DNA of 64,000 nucleotides, taken from assembly GCF_014633365.1 (NCBI RefSeq), contig NW_026267104.1, forward strand, positions 3,658,001 to 3,722,000. Reading direction: 5' to 3'. This document shows positions 30,961-42,486 of the stretch, in pieces; positions within the stretch are counted from its first letter, which is position 1; every line of letters starts with the position of its first letter. Position numbers and translations under genes: made by a program. The stretch is from Diospyros lotus (lineage: Eukaryota; Streptophyta; Magnoliopsida; Ericales; Ebenaceae). The notes below the pieces were generated by a model that worked only from the letters and a program-made list of their open reading frames with translations, had not been told where the DNA came from and searched no databases.

Positions 30961-31649
30961 TTATTGATCGAAAAATCTAATCAATGAGTTGTGACTCCAC
31001 CCAACTTTTTTTAGTGCCAAAACATATATATATATATGTATGTATGTATAGATACACAAAAGTTCGGAGTAGGATCCGATAATAAGAAAAGTTAATTATA
31101 TATAGCAGTGAAATGGAATATGAAGACAATGATGCACTTGATTATATATATATATAGACTATCCCTTATATATGTACATCGAATTACATGTTAAAAACAA
31201 ATGACATCGATCCATATGCATATCTGCTCTCTATTAAACTACATTCTTTTTGCTAGCATAAGCCAGCACTCAAGATCTAGTTTTGATGGACCCTTTCTTA
31301 CATTCTGGTATTCATTATATGGAAGATATTGGGTTTTATCAAATTTAACTGCAAGAATGACGACCAAGAACTTCAAGGTCAATAATATTTCTGTTTGAGT
31401 AGATGAATTACATGTGAGCAAACATGATGAATATAAACAATAGTAGGAAAATTGGTAACAGTTGTGAAAATCTGAATAAATTGGACCATTTTCGTGCATG
31501 TATTGTATTTCCTCTCTTCGTCCTATTATTCATACAAAGGGAAAGCACATAAGACTGCTGGGGGTTAGATAGCAGTCTGTGAGCCACAGCAAGGTATTAA
31601 AGTCTATATTTGTCTGAAACTTCCTTTATCTTAATTATTAAATAAACAA
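30961..31649. other. Intergenic AT-rich DNA, no gene seen
   Basis: Short (TA)n tracts at about 31025 and 31145. 31250-31400 shares blocks with 56560-56600 (AGATCTAGTTTTGATGGACC) and 27480-27550 (AAATTTAACTGCAAGAATGA). Confidence 0.45.
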
Positions 31650-31832
31650 GAAAAATGCTATTGGTACATCATTATGCACACTTTGGGCTACACAATAATA
31701 TATCAATGTCTAAAATATCTTCACCCAAGGTGGTGAGAGTAGTGAGGCGCAATGAGACGAGGGGTATTTATGTCATTTATGTGTTTTATATAGTCTAAGG
31801 TGTACATAAATGATGTACAAATATCATGACTC
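31650..31832. mobile_element. Mutator-like MITE, 183 bp
   Basis: Imperfect terminal inverted repeats (GAAAAATGCTATTGGTACA against the complement of TGTACAAATATCATGACTC) are flanked by the 9-bp direct repeat AATAAACAA at 31641-31649 and 31833-31841. A related element with its own 9-bp duplication lies at 44279-44452. No coding capacity. Confidence 0.82.
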
Positions 31833-31841
31833 AATAAACAA

Positions 31842-32877
31842 TAAACATATATATACCTATGTAATTGATATATTTTTATTTGAATTTGATCATCACTGAT
31901 TCAGTGAATTGTGTATTGCAATTGAGACAGGATGATTCATCCACGTTTCACTTAGAATGATTCAAACTCTTTGCCTTTTTAATCATTAGATGGAAATCTC
32001 AAATATTAAGCATTGAGTTTTTGTTTTGCGCCTAAAAGGTATTTTAATATCCCATGCAAGTCATGAAGGGTGTGGTAAGGTGATCAAGCTGTCCATTCAA
32101 AAATATATGTAGTTTCCTCGTTTACTTCTTTCATCACATTGTATTGATTCTCATTTTTTTTGTTAATTATTTGGTTAATTAAATTTAGCACCCCTATGCA
32201 TTGGCCCCTAACTCTCCTATTTTTACAATTAAGGCACTATGTTTCCTCTCTATTGCCTGTCAATCATGAATATGCTAGAATATATCAATGACAAGTAAAT
32301 GTTACAGCTAGAATTTTCTATCACATTCATGAACAAGAAGTCCAGTGGGACACCATTTTTACTTAATCATAATTATAAAGATGGCAAATTCTTTTAAAGC
32401 ATTATTAAATACAACAATATAAATTACTCATACAAATAATAATTAGATTTTGAATCAAATTAAACAAATAAGAATATATACATACATACTACCTAAATTT
32501 ATTGTGTTTATAACTAAGTTTTATTATTTCAAAGTATATTTATTAATCCAATAAAAGTTTAACACAACACCTAAGTAAACTTAACAACTTACTTAATCTT
32601 CCAAACACCACTTATAAATTAGTGTGTAGATGATGATGACTAAGTAGTTGGAAGAAAATTGAATGAATATGCTTTAGGTAGTTAATTTAATATGCTTGTT
32701 TTTAATATATTAATATTTATATATATATTAGTTGGTATTAAAAATATATATATTATTTTTGAAAGATTTTACTAATTAATAAATATATTCAGATATTAAA
32801 ATTTAATACGTTAAATAGTACATCTTTTAAGAAATTGGATTATATGTAGATAGATATATATACAGCTGAGTATTCGA

Positions 32878-32918
<41 letters not shown>

Positions 32919-33040
32919 AGAATTGTCTGTGATTGGGCTGCAAACTGCATCTGAAACTAACTAGCATTTTGAAAGAAAGCCATGTCTGCATAACACCCAC
33001 CTATCCCGACTCCTAAAAGATTTGCACCGTCTGTCGTTCT
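31842..33040. other. Intergenic; YY1-like intron fragments and AT-rich module
   Basis: Apart from the YY1-like exon scrap at 32058, 32080-32350 matches the intron after that exon (CACCCCTATGCATTGGCCCC). 32460-32640 is the module also at 10380, 35930, 48190 and 51480. An (AC)n tract lies at 32880-32910. No gene is seen. Confidence 0.5.
32058..32079 (+). pseudogene. YY1-like exon scrap (HEGCGK plus donor)
   Basis: CATGAAGGGTGTGGTAAG is followed by GTGATCAAGCTGTCC, exactly as at 26621-26652. Only the last six codons of the exon and the splice donor survive; the upstream part is replaced by unrelated sequence. Confidence 0.6.
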
Positions 33041-33043
33041 AGC

Positions 33044-33080
<37 letters not shown>
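33041..33080. repeat. (TAA)n microsatellite
   Basis: About 13 units of AAT/TAA precede the block GTTGCACTCATTTTGGGAGC. The same junction with a shorter tract occurs at 44580. Confidence 0.9.
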
Positions 33081-33081
<1 letters not shown>

Positions 33082-33445
33082 GTTGCACTCATTTTGGGAG
33101 CAATCACATGACTGTCTGCATGCCCAGTTACAGAAAATGAAAAAACCACTATCTGCCCCAAGAAAACTAAAGCACGTATTATGTTTTCACGAGAAGAAAA
33201 CACACACACACACACACACAAGCTCACACACACAGAATCACAAACCACAATTTAATTTCATCCTTTCTTTCTCTGCATGCGCACCCTTCTACTTGTTACT
33301 TTCCCATCTCTTTTGAGTTGAATAAACAGTAGTTGAAATAAGTTGGCATATATGAGATCTATGCCAGCCGTCACAATCAAACGAAAGTAAAGGACCACTC
33401 GATTCATTAATTAGGAGAACAGATATTGCTACAAAACCTTAAACG
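33075..33445. repeat. Segmental duplication G, copy 1
   Basis: From GTTGCACTCATTTTGGGAGC to ATTGCTACAAA this block is nearly identical to 44592-44970, including an (AC)n tract of different length. Both copies lie just 3' of a ZF-HD gene (33617 and 45193), so the block belongs to the ZF-HD duplication unit. Confidence 0.85.
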
Positions 33446-33580
33446 AAATAGTCATGGAAATGGAACCGCACACATTACATGTCATGGAAAGATAACATAG
33501 CAAAACCTTAAACGAAACAGTCATGGAAATGGAACCGCACACATTACATTTTCATGGAAAGATAACATAGCAAAACACAC
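33432..33580. repeat. ~71-bp tandem duplication in ZF-HD 3' flank
   Basis: The string CTTAAACGAAAYAGTCATGG, then AACCGCACACATTACAT, then ATGGAAAGATAACATAGCAAAA occurs twice in succession with few differences. Confidence 0.85.
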
Positions 33581-33616
33581 ACAGACAGAAAACCACAAAC
33601 AAATTTTAGGCCATCA

Positions 33617-34099
33617 TCAGTTCTTTCTCTGCGCAGCCTTTTTGTTCTTGACCCAGGTCCTGTAATTTTGTGAGCCAATTCCAATCTCTTGGCATAACTC
33701 CTTGATTTCTTTCTCTCGTTTGGCGCCTATTTCCCACCCAGTACGTTCAGCGAACTTCTGCATCTTGACTCGCTGCTCTTTCGTGTACGTTATCCTTGGT
33801 CTCTTCGGTGTTGCTCCGACCGTCTCCGCCGGTGGAGGAGGTGGTTGAGATGGTGTAAGTGGCTGTGATCCCTGAGGAAGATTACCTAAGGAAGATATGT
33901 ATGTGTCGGTAATATTGGGCTCCTTCTCCGGGCGGTGGAAGCTCCGGTGACAACCACAAGCTGCACAAAATATGTTGCCATTCCCATTGGAGCTGAATTC
34001 AAAGCAGCCGTCATATAGAATGCCTCCCATTTTTGCGCCAAAGTTGTAGTGACACTCTTTGTACGTAACTGTTTGGAAACTAAAAAGATTTTATGCCAT
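33617..34099 (-). pseudogene. ZF-HD homeodomain gene with stop at codon 3
   Basis: A transcription-factor frame of 161 codons from ATG 34097-34099. The third codon is TAA where the tandem copy at 34446 has GAA. After it the frame is open: YKECHYNFGA, DGCFEF, CAACGCHRSFHRPEK (finger), a Pro-rich linker, and a homeodomain (RITYTKEQRVKMQKFAERTGW...QNYRTWVKNKKAAQRKN) to the stop at 33617-33619. The finger has Phe at the first His position. The next in-frame Met (34028-34030) would skip the first finger Cys. So either it is a pseudogene or a shortened protein starts at Met-25 or so. An AG tract and TATA-rich sequence lie upstream. Confidence 0.85.
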
Positions 34100-34560
34100 T
34101 GCAAAGAGAGAGACAAAGAAGAGTTTGTAGATTAAATGGATGAATGTGTCAATATATATATATATATATATATGAAGTTGGATTATGAATGAGGATTTGA
34201 GTATTCTTATGTAAGTGGTTGTGATCCCTGAGGAAGATTACCTAAGGAAGATATATTTGTGTCGGTAATATTGGGCACCTTCTCCGGGCGGTGGAAGCTC
34301 CGGAGACAACCACAAGCTGCACAACATATGTCGTCATTGAAGTTGGATTCACAGCAGCCGTCATATATGCTTCCCTCGGCTGCGCCAAAGTTGTGGTAAC
34401 ACTCCTTGTACCCAACTGTTTGGAAACTAAAAAGAGTTTCTGCCATTGCAAAGAGAGAGACAGAAGATTTTGCAGATTAAATGGATGAATGTGTCAATAT
34501 ATATATATATATATATAGATGAAGTTGGATTATGAATGAGGATTTGAGTATTCTTATGTA
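33852..34560. repeat. Direct tandem duplication, two ~355-bp units
   Basis: Units 33852-34206 and 34207-34560 cover the ZF-HD finger region, the start codon, the CT leader and the (TA)n stretch. They differ by scattered substitutions and in (TA)n length (34147-34171 and 34497-34517). Confidence 0.85.
34207..34446 (-). CDS. Mini zinc finger-like (MIF-like) frame, tandem partial copy of ZF-HD
   Basis: A 79-aa frame from ATG 34444-34446 to TAA 34207-34209: METLF-type start, YKECYHNFGAAEG, YDGCCES, CAACGCLRSFHRPEK and a short linker ending GSQPLT. It has a finger but no homeodomain, the layout of plant MIF proteins, which can block ZF-HD dimers. Here the layout comes from a ~355-bp tandem duplication (34207-34560 copies 33852-34206), which cut the gene at the linker and fused it to a stop from the neighbouring leader. 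Two ligand positions are altered (first His is Phe; the His after CAACGC is Leu), which argues against normal folding. It is intact as a frame but of doubtful function. Confidence 0.55.
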   Translation of the reverse strand: MAETLFSFQTVGYKECYHNFGAAEGSIYDGCCESNFNDDICCAACGCLRSFHRPEKVPNITDTNISSLGNLPQGSQPLT

Positions 34561-34564
34561 TATA

Positions 34565-36409
34565 TCTGTGATTTTGAGTGTGCTCATATATCTTTAGAGT
34601 GTGATATATAGGAAGGGTAATTAATAGCTTAATTTACACGCTAGTCGTTCTATGGAAAGTTGCAGCGGCCTTGTCTTACCTTTTTAAGTTTTATCCCACA
34701 TGCAAGCTCAAAACTTGGATAATCTCTTACTATATCCTCCACACAAACCCCAACCGCAAATCTGGATGGCCCGGTCATGAACAGCCTCCACTTCAACTTT
34801 AACTTCTAAAGTACTTGGTGGATTATTTAAAAATATAATGCCTAATTTAATCCAAAACCAAAAATACAATAATTTATTCCAAGTCATATATAATTCTCTT
34901 CATTAAAAATGTACTTTTACTATTATTAATATTAGGCTAATGTTTAATAGTCTAATAAAAAGAAGTATATATGATTTAGCTAGGTTTGAGTCCTATATAT
35001 AGTTGGCTTTGGATCAATTAATCTGATTTTAGAAGCTTGAGTCCATACAAGATTCAAATTGATACTTCCATGCATGTAAAAAATCCTTCAAAATTTCTTG
35101 TCCTAAAATGCCCCCTTCACTTTTCAATGATATTGAAGGTGCCTGACTAGTCTCCGGCGCCTCACCCCAACCCATGGTCTCTCTCTCTCTCTCTCTCAGT
35201 TTTGGCCTTTTTGAACGAGTGCAATTTTGTGCACCCTGACTTTTCCCTAAGGGCAAATAAAGTCACCCCAGGGTGCGCGCACCTCTCTCTCTCTCGCCTT
35301 TTTGTCCATGGTCTCTGTCTCTCTCCCCCTCTATAATTTTTGGCTTTTTTCCACTGATAATAGGAATATACATAGAAGGAATATTATGATGGCAATGAAA
35401 ATGTGCCACGATCGAATCATCTTTCTTGAAACGAAAATGTGGGATCAATTTGAATCCAGTATGGACTCAAAGAGTCTAGACTTAGATCATGCATGTTAAA
35501 TATGATCAGTGGATCCATATAGCCAACATAATTCAGATATTGCCAATATTTGAATACTTAAATAATTTGTTAAATAAAATAAAATAAAGAATTAATTATA
35601 TAAAACTGAAAATGTTAAATAACCTGATAAAATTTGTCTTGGGGCCCATCACCACGTGACACCAATACGGATTTAATTGTGAATTGATATCAGATTCCAA
35701 ACAAACAGTTATAGGGCAAGAAAAGTGTTACGGAGAGAGGCAGGGGAGGGAGGGAGGGGGATTAATTGTTATCAGATTCCAAACAATTAATTATTAAAGG
35801 GAAATTAAGAAAAGTGTTATGGAGGGAGGGCTATGGAGTTTATTAATTAGTTGAGTAGGAATATTGAGGGATTTGAGAGAGTATATATTCTGATAATAAC
35901 AATAATAATAAGAATATACATACATACATACATACTACCTAAATTTGTTGGGTTTTTAACTAAATTTTATTATTTCAAAGTACGTAGTTAATTCTTAATT
36001 AATATTTATTAATCCAATAAAAATTGGTTATAAATTAATTAGTGTGTACATGATGACTAAGTAGTTGAAGAAAATTGAATGGCCATCAAAACCCTATCCA
36101 TTTGAATATGTGGGTATAATTAATTAAATAGATATAATTATATATTACCATTTGGTATCTTACTTTTTATTTTTAATTTTTTAAAAATTATATATATACG
36201 TATATCTATAAATTTGTAATTGGGCATCGATCAGAAATGGTTGTCATATTATATATTAGTTGAAATTTATCCTCCATGTGTATTTGACACCTAAATAATT
36301 TTTTATTAATTAGATGTAATTATATATAATAAATTATATATGTATTTTTGTAGGTATTAAAAATTAAAAAAATTAATTAATTTTGTGAGTTGTATTCAAT
36401 TCATACATC

Positions 36410-36459
<50 letters not shown>

Positions 36460-36584
36460 TGGAGAGAACCATCCTTAATTAATTTCCGTTTGGGCAGTAG
36501 GAATCAGGGGTTTGACTACTGGTAAATGATAAGAATATACATATATATAGAAGGAATCTGATCATTACAAAGAAAAATGTGCAG

Positions 36585-36622
<38 letters not shown>

Positions 36623-37136
36623 GAGAGGATGATTCCTACTTTAAACAGATGATCCCATAAAAGTGATTAAGCAAGCTGGTACCGTACAAATAAAACAAAT
36701 GAAAAATCTCATGAAATGAATTAGTATTATGATTATAATTTGTCATTATACAGTGCTTAATATTATTAAAAGAAAATAATCTTACTAATTTTTGGTTAAA
36801 ACAAATTAATGCAAAATGTGTTTTTAACATATATTTGATCATTATATAATTTTTTAAAAATTAAATGTAAAAGGGCATACGTCATGACGACTTCTGAGTG
36901 TTCTTTGCAAAATAGTAAATACCATTAATTCAGACTCTCAGCAATTCCGTATTTTTATCTAAATTTTTATCCCAAATCCAGGCGGGCCCCGGCACATATC
37001 CGGCAACGGGCGGCTAGAAGACTGAGGACTTGGGAATTGGATAATCTCTTATTTACTAATCTGGATGTCAACAAATTCCATTTCAACTTCTAAAGGATTA
37101 GGGGAATATCTCATCATTTTTAAAGTATAATATCTT
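34565..37136. other. Intergenic mosaic of duplicated blocks, no gene
   Basis: Contains the GATCAATTTGAATCCAGTAT block (35440-35510, also near 47550, 47820, 53225 and 53865) and its inverted partner at 35038-35062, CT tracts at 35177-35197 and 35285-35330, purine-rich sequence at 35735-35760, the shared AT module (35930-36060), (TA)n(AG)n compounds at 36409-36456 and 36588-36618, and the CCATCCTTAATTAATTTCCG block. No coding frame is convincing. Confidence 0.5.
36409..36456. repeat. (AT)n(AG)n compound microsatellite
   Basis: A TA run passes into an AG run and is followed by GTGGTGGAGAGAACCATCC, a block that follows the same compound at 49730, 53075 and 53757. Confidence 0.85.
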
Positions 37137-39905
37137 AGTCATTATGCGTAAGCACCTCTGTATGGATATCTTCGATCACTTGAATTATCCGAACGAAAAA
37201 ACTTATGAAAGGAGAAAGAATGAGACACAAGACAGGAACTACCTTGACATGCATACACAAAAATAAGAATAGCGAAAGTAAAGTTAAATACATGCATGCG
37301 ATTGCAAGATAAATAAACACATACAAATTCCTGTGCCAACATACATGAGACACGAGGAATGATCAGGCACAGTAAAAAATAATAGAATAAATCCTACACA
37401 ACCATCAGAGTTGACAGGGACTAACGGGACTGCCTATACACCATACTGACTCTGCTGCTAGATACTGACTCTCTTACCCTTGACCTTCGCTGTCATTACC
37501 TGGAATGATGGAAAATAAAGTGAGTCGAGAGACTCAGCAAGCATAAGGAAAGGAAGGCTACAGGCTGAATATATCCAATAAACTCTCCCTAGAACATCAA
37601 CCCTCAAGCACACACAAGTCATGAGACGCTCTAACACAAAAGTATAACATAATGAAAGCACATATCGGTCCTTGGGGCCCACACAAGACACTCGGCACCC
37701 AAGTTCTATACCAATCTGCCGGTGCCCTGAAAGGCAACATATATCTCCAACAAACCTATGCGCGTTGTCTCGGGTCGGTGCTGTCGTCACCCGAATGCTC
37801 TCATTTGTCCTCCTGACACCCGAGCTATAGAATAACCGAGTCGTAGGCTCCATCGGAACGGTCATCCCGTTCGAGAATTGTGAATTGTCGGTAACCATGC
37901 AATGCACATAAAAATGCAATGGCGTAGTAAGCATCAACGTGATACACTGACGCCCATACATCCAGGCATCAGGCCATGCTCCACCCACATAGTAAACCAC
38001 ACGCGATGCATATGCTAGTGTCAGATGCAAACTAACCAAGCTAGTATGTCTGTGACCAAGCATACTCAATAAATGAATACCCTAACATGTATCTCGTACC
38101 CATGTGCATATCAAACCATGAATGGTAATACAACATATCAAATCATGCAATAAATCACATACCGATAAAGCTAATCAGTAGTGTCCGGCATCGGTCAACG
38201 GTCAGTGACTAGGAGTGTCCGCCCGTCGATCCATATCGGGGCCGTACGATAGTCTACTCCAATATCACCAGATAGTCAACTACTGCCCCACTGCTCGATA
38301 ACCCTAACCGAACCATAAATAAACCCGAGAAGTCCATAAATAAACCCGTACCTCTAAGAACCTAGTCCCAAAGCTAGGTTTGGAATTATTCTGAAAGGAA
38401 TATGGGCGGTAGAAAGTCCCGTAGGCACATAACAAATAAAATTCTATAAGTCCCAGATTTAATTTAAGTGATACCAAATGGATAATAACTCAATAAATAA
38501 TGCTAGGAACTGAATTGGAGTAAGGGAGGGTATAAAATACGAGAAATCACGGAGACTTTCATGAGAATTAAAGAATATGAGGAGAGGGTTAGGAACTTGC
38601 CTTTACATGGCCGTTTCTTACCTTTCTTGCACTCCTGCTACGAAGTAAAACGTTTCATAGCAATTAATAAAATCATATCTTACATTAACTAAATCTAACC
38701 GTGTACTATAAATAATTTAGCTTAATAAAATTCTTAAACATAGACCCTTTCTAATAATTTTTACCCATGTAGGCATACCGTAAATAAAACCCCAATGAGT
38801 CGTATATTTAATTTAAATTAAATCACGTCAATAACATCCTCAATTTATATAATTAATACGCGACACCGAAACGAGTTAAGGGAAGACGTGGGGTTCATAA
38901 AATGAAAGTAGATCGTAAAGTTAGAGGGAGCTTGCCTCGCTTTAGCAAATTACAATGTTTTTACGCTTGAACGCTACTAAAATAATACACGCTGTAAATT
39001 AATATAAACTCCCAAAATTAATAAAATTGGATCCAAAATAAAATTTTAACCGTACAGAATGATTAATATATTTTTCTTTACTTACTTCGCTAATTAAAAC
39101 TCAATTAAATCTTGATTTAATCCCTAGTTTCTCCCAAATTCCCTCCATTTTCATCATTGTGAGAGCGTCTTCTTCTCTCAATTTGCTCATTGGAATTGCT
39201 GGTTCGAAAATGGCCAAAATTGGCCTTTAAATTGGCCAAAATAAAGGACAGAGGCGCGACTATGTGGTAGCCGCTAGGCCACGCACACGACCACCGCCTT
39301 TGGGGTCGAAATGACGTCGCTTCGGTCTCTCCTCTAACCAAATTAAATGGGCAAAACCCCCTAGCCTTGCATGCACACGAAATCGATCCCACGACTTGCC
39401 GCACACCACTCGGCTCCGGCTACTCCCTCACACATATATGCGTTCCAATTAAATTTAAAGTGATTTATGGCTACTTTCGCAAATCACGTTCAACACCTAC
39501 AGATTTTCATTAATTACACACACACCCGAACTTCTTTTTCCCTTTATTACACTTTCACCTTATAATTTTCATAAATCCACCAAATTAATTTATTTCACTA
39601 TTTTCATAAATACTCCCAATTAAATTAATTATTTTCTCAAAATAATATTAATAAACATTTTCTTAAATCTCCAAATACCTAAAAAAAATTAATATTTCCT
39701 TTTAACTCACAAATATACAATAAAACCCACAAATACAATAATTAATAATGATTAACCATTCCCAAATAATTTAATTAATTACCCTTAATTTTCTATTTTC
39801 TCAAACAACATAAATTATTATTTTCTTTTAATTCCTCAAATATTTTCACTTTAAATATCAAAATTAATAATCATTGTTTATTTTCTTAATTTTAGGATGT
39901 TACAT
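37137..39905 (-). mobile_element. LTR-like insertion of about 2.77 kb, possibly a solo LTR
   Basis: Both flanks join into one continuous sequence in the paralog near 23357-23440 (..ATAATGTCTAGTTTAATTT..), so this block is an insertion. Its right end read on the minus strand begins TGTAACATCCTAAAATTAAG, a start typical of long plant Gypsy LTRs. I see no gag or pol. On the minus strand there is an unexplained 203-aa frame (37458-38069) with no recognised domain. Base composition is less AT-rich at 37140-38400 than in the surroundings. Exact ends and target duplication are not certain (possible imperfect CTTAGT / CTAGT). Confidence 0.5.
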
Positions 39906-41296
39906 TACATCTAGTTTAATTTTAAATTAAAATACAATAATATATTTATATGCACTCAATTTGGATATATGTGCTACAACGTACAATTTGAAACTCGGAG
40001 ATACATACAGACACAGAGTGGTCTCTGTCTCATACTCAAGTATGTCTTTTTTAAGTATCGTCTGGACTTTGGAGCGAATCCCAGTCAGTCCCCAACTCCG
40101 AGCTTGAATTGCGGGTCCAATCAATTGACGGATCGACGACAACAGAGCGAGGCAGCAACAAACCCTTCGCATAAGTATTCTATTCAAGGGGATAATCTCT
40201 TATTCGCTTCATTCCCCCAGTGATTCTGGGTGTTAAATGGGAGATTATCCACAGCCTCTGCTTCAACTTCCAAAGTATTAGAAACATGGCTTTTATTCAT
40301 CCTTTACCTACCTTTATTACAAGAATAGTAAAAGAAAATAGTTTTTTATTTAAAATCTTTTGTGAAAAAAATTATTTAATTTTCATTACAGGAATAATAA
40401 AAGAAAATAGTTTTTTTTATTATGATTTTAAAATCATTTCCTTTCATTGTTTTAATTGTTGTTATCCGAATATAACAATAAAAAATTATTTATTTCAAAA
40501 AAGATAAGTAATGAGTCATTTAAGTCCGGAGCTAGAGAATATCAATTGAGATTTGATTGAGAGATGAAAGCAATTTTAATAATTGAAAATTTTCAAAAAT
40601 ATTTATCTAATTTTATAACTCAATCTAACTTAAAATGTGTCAAATTAGCTTCCTAACATAAATTACAACAATTGAAAACATAATAACACAATATATCTAT
40701 ATAGGTGAAAATTAGCCTCTGAACGTGTCAAATTTTTTCTAGTTCTTTTTGGTTTGAACTAGATAAGAAATATCTATATATAGGTTAAAACTAACAGAAT
40801 ATAAATACTATAATCTTTTTTTTTTTTTTTTGTAATAACTCAATAAAAAACATCAATATATGTTAAATTAAATTATTAATATAATTGAAATCTTGTGTAT
40901 ATAATAAAATATAAAATATTCTGAAGTATCAATACAATCAAAATCTTACATATTCAATTAAAATTCTGTATTTTTAATGAATCCAACAATCAAAATCTTA
41001 CATTTTTAACCATAAGAGTAGAAATCTTATTTATATAATTGAAATCCTACTTATACAATCAAATACAAAATGACTACTGAGATCACCAATCATAAATTAA
41101 TGTAGTTATAAAATAATTAGTGTGTACATGATAACTACAAAGCACGTAGTTGAAGAAAGTTAAATGAATATCTTTTATCTAAGATACTTGTTTTTAATAT
41201 ATTAATATTTATATTAGTTGGTATTAAATATATTATATTTTAAAATATTTTATTAATTAATAAATATATTCAGATATCAAAAATTAAATACGTTAT

Positions 41297-41352
<56 letters not shown>

Positions 41353-42386
41353 TGGTGGAGGGGATGCTCTATACTTTAAAGTTACCAGATGATCCCATAA
41401 AGCAACCCGTAAAATTGCTATTTACAATCTACACTCCTATCAAATTCTCTAATAATTTTAAAATATTTATTTTACCCCCACATAAGTCACTCTCTCTCCT
41501 TTGAACACTCTTGATCACTGGCCGCCATCTCGTGTCTCTCTTTCTCTCCTGCACCATATACACACAAATACATACATAGTAAACATATCACATATAAATT
41601 TTTGGAATAAACCACTCACCTTAATTTAGCTCATCAAGCTTTCTCGTATGTGTCTTACTTTCAAAACACGTGTTCGAATAATTTCTTGACAATATTTTAA
41701 TAAAACTTAATTTTCTAATTCTTTTCCCAAATTTTTTTCTCTCTTTTTTTCTATTTTTCTCTTATTTCATGTGCTCGCACCCACACCCACTAGCCCGAAA
41801 TTAGTCGTCTTCTTCGACGATCCTCTCATCGTCGCCAACTAATTTTGGCTTGTTTCTTTGATTTTTTCTCGTCAATTTTTTTTTCTGAACACGATAAAAG
41901 CACCTTTTGCTTGGCCAAAGCACCCTCAAATCGGTTAATTAAACCTTGGTTCTGGTGATACCCGACTTTCTGGCCATGTTTCCAAACCACCTCAAATCAA
42001 CATGAAAATTAATTTGAAGTATAAAATAATTAAAATCTTACATATATAATGAAATATAAAATAATCAGAAGTATCAATACAATTAAAAACTTACATATAT
42101 AATTGAAGTATAACATGTCGTCGCAGAATAGAGAAAGAAAGTGCTCGGTGCTTGTCATCATTTCAAATCCCAGCCATGTTGATGAGAGATGCTCAAGAAT
42201 TGGATAAGCTTTTATTTAATGCATCCACACACCCCTCCCTTATATATCTACGTCAAGTTACATATGTTTGGGAACATCTAAGGTTACTAACAAAATTAAT
42301 TAGACAAAAGAAAGAAAATAGAAAAAGAAAGAAGTCTTAGTTCGGACTTAATTAGCAGCAGGAGTACAAGAATACAAAGTTTTAAA
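39906..42386. other. Intergenic, includes repeat module E copy 1; no gene
   Basis: 40030-40210 resembles 55420-55500 (GACTTTGGAGCGARTCCCAG). Module E spans 40285-41345. A (TA)n(AG)n compound lies at 41297-41345. 41400-41990 is C/T-rich with no frame worth reporting. 42115-42386 parallels 25240-25330 and then the start of the block that precedes the YY1-like exon at 28948 (GGTTACTAAC..GACAAAAG), running into the gap. Confidence 0.5.
40285..41345. repeat. Dispersed module E, copy 1
   Basis: From AACATGGCTTTTATTC through the AT-rich TGTGTCAAATTAGCTTCC block to a terminal (TA)n(AG)n compound. It is similar along its whole length to 48705-49735 and in its first half to 55790-56250 and 5090-5280. 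Confidence 0.75.
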
Positions 42387-42486
42387 NNNNNNNNNNNNNN
42401 NNNNNNNNNNNNNNNNNNNNNNNNNNNNNNNNNNNNNNNNNNNNNNNNNNNNNNNNNNNNNNNNNNNNNNNNNNNNNNNNNNNNNN
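42387..42486. other. Assembly gap (100 N)
   Basis: Exactly one hundred N, the usual placeholder for a gap of unknown size. The left flank parallels sequence about 230 bases before the YY1-like exon at 28948, so another copy of that exon could be hidden or collapsed here. Confidence 0.98.

Noticed and set aside
37142..37353. Short minus-strand frames at the edge of the 37137-39905 insertion
   Set aside because: Hydrophobic-looking but short, overlapping in two frames, with no recognisable family.
38070..39116. Possible second Gypsy gag/pol within the 37137-39905 insertion
   Set aside because: No zinc knuckle, protease, RT or integrase motif found on either strand. It reads as LTR-like non-coding DNA.
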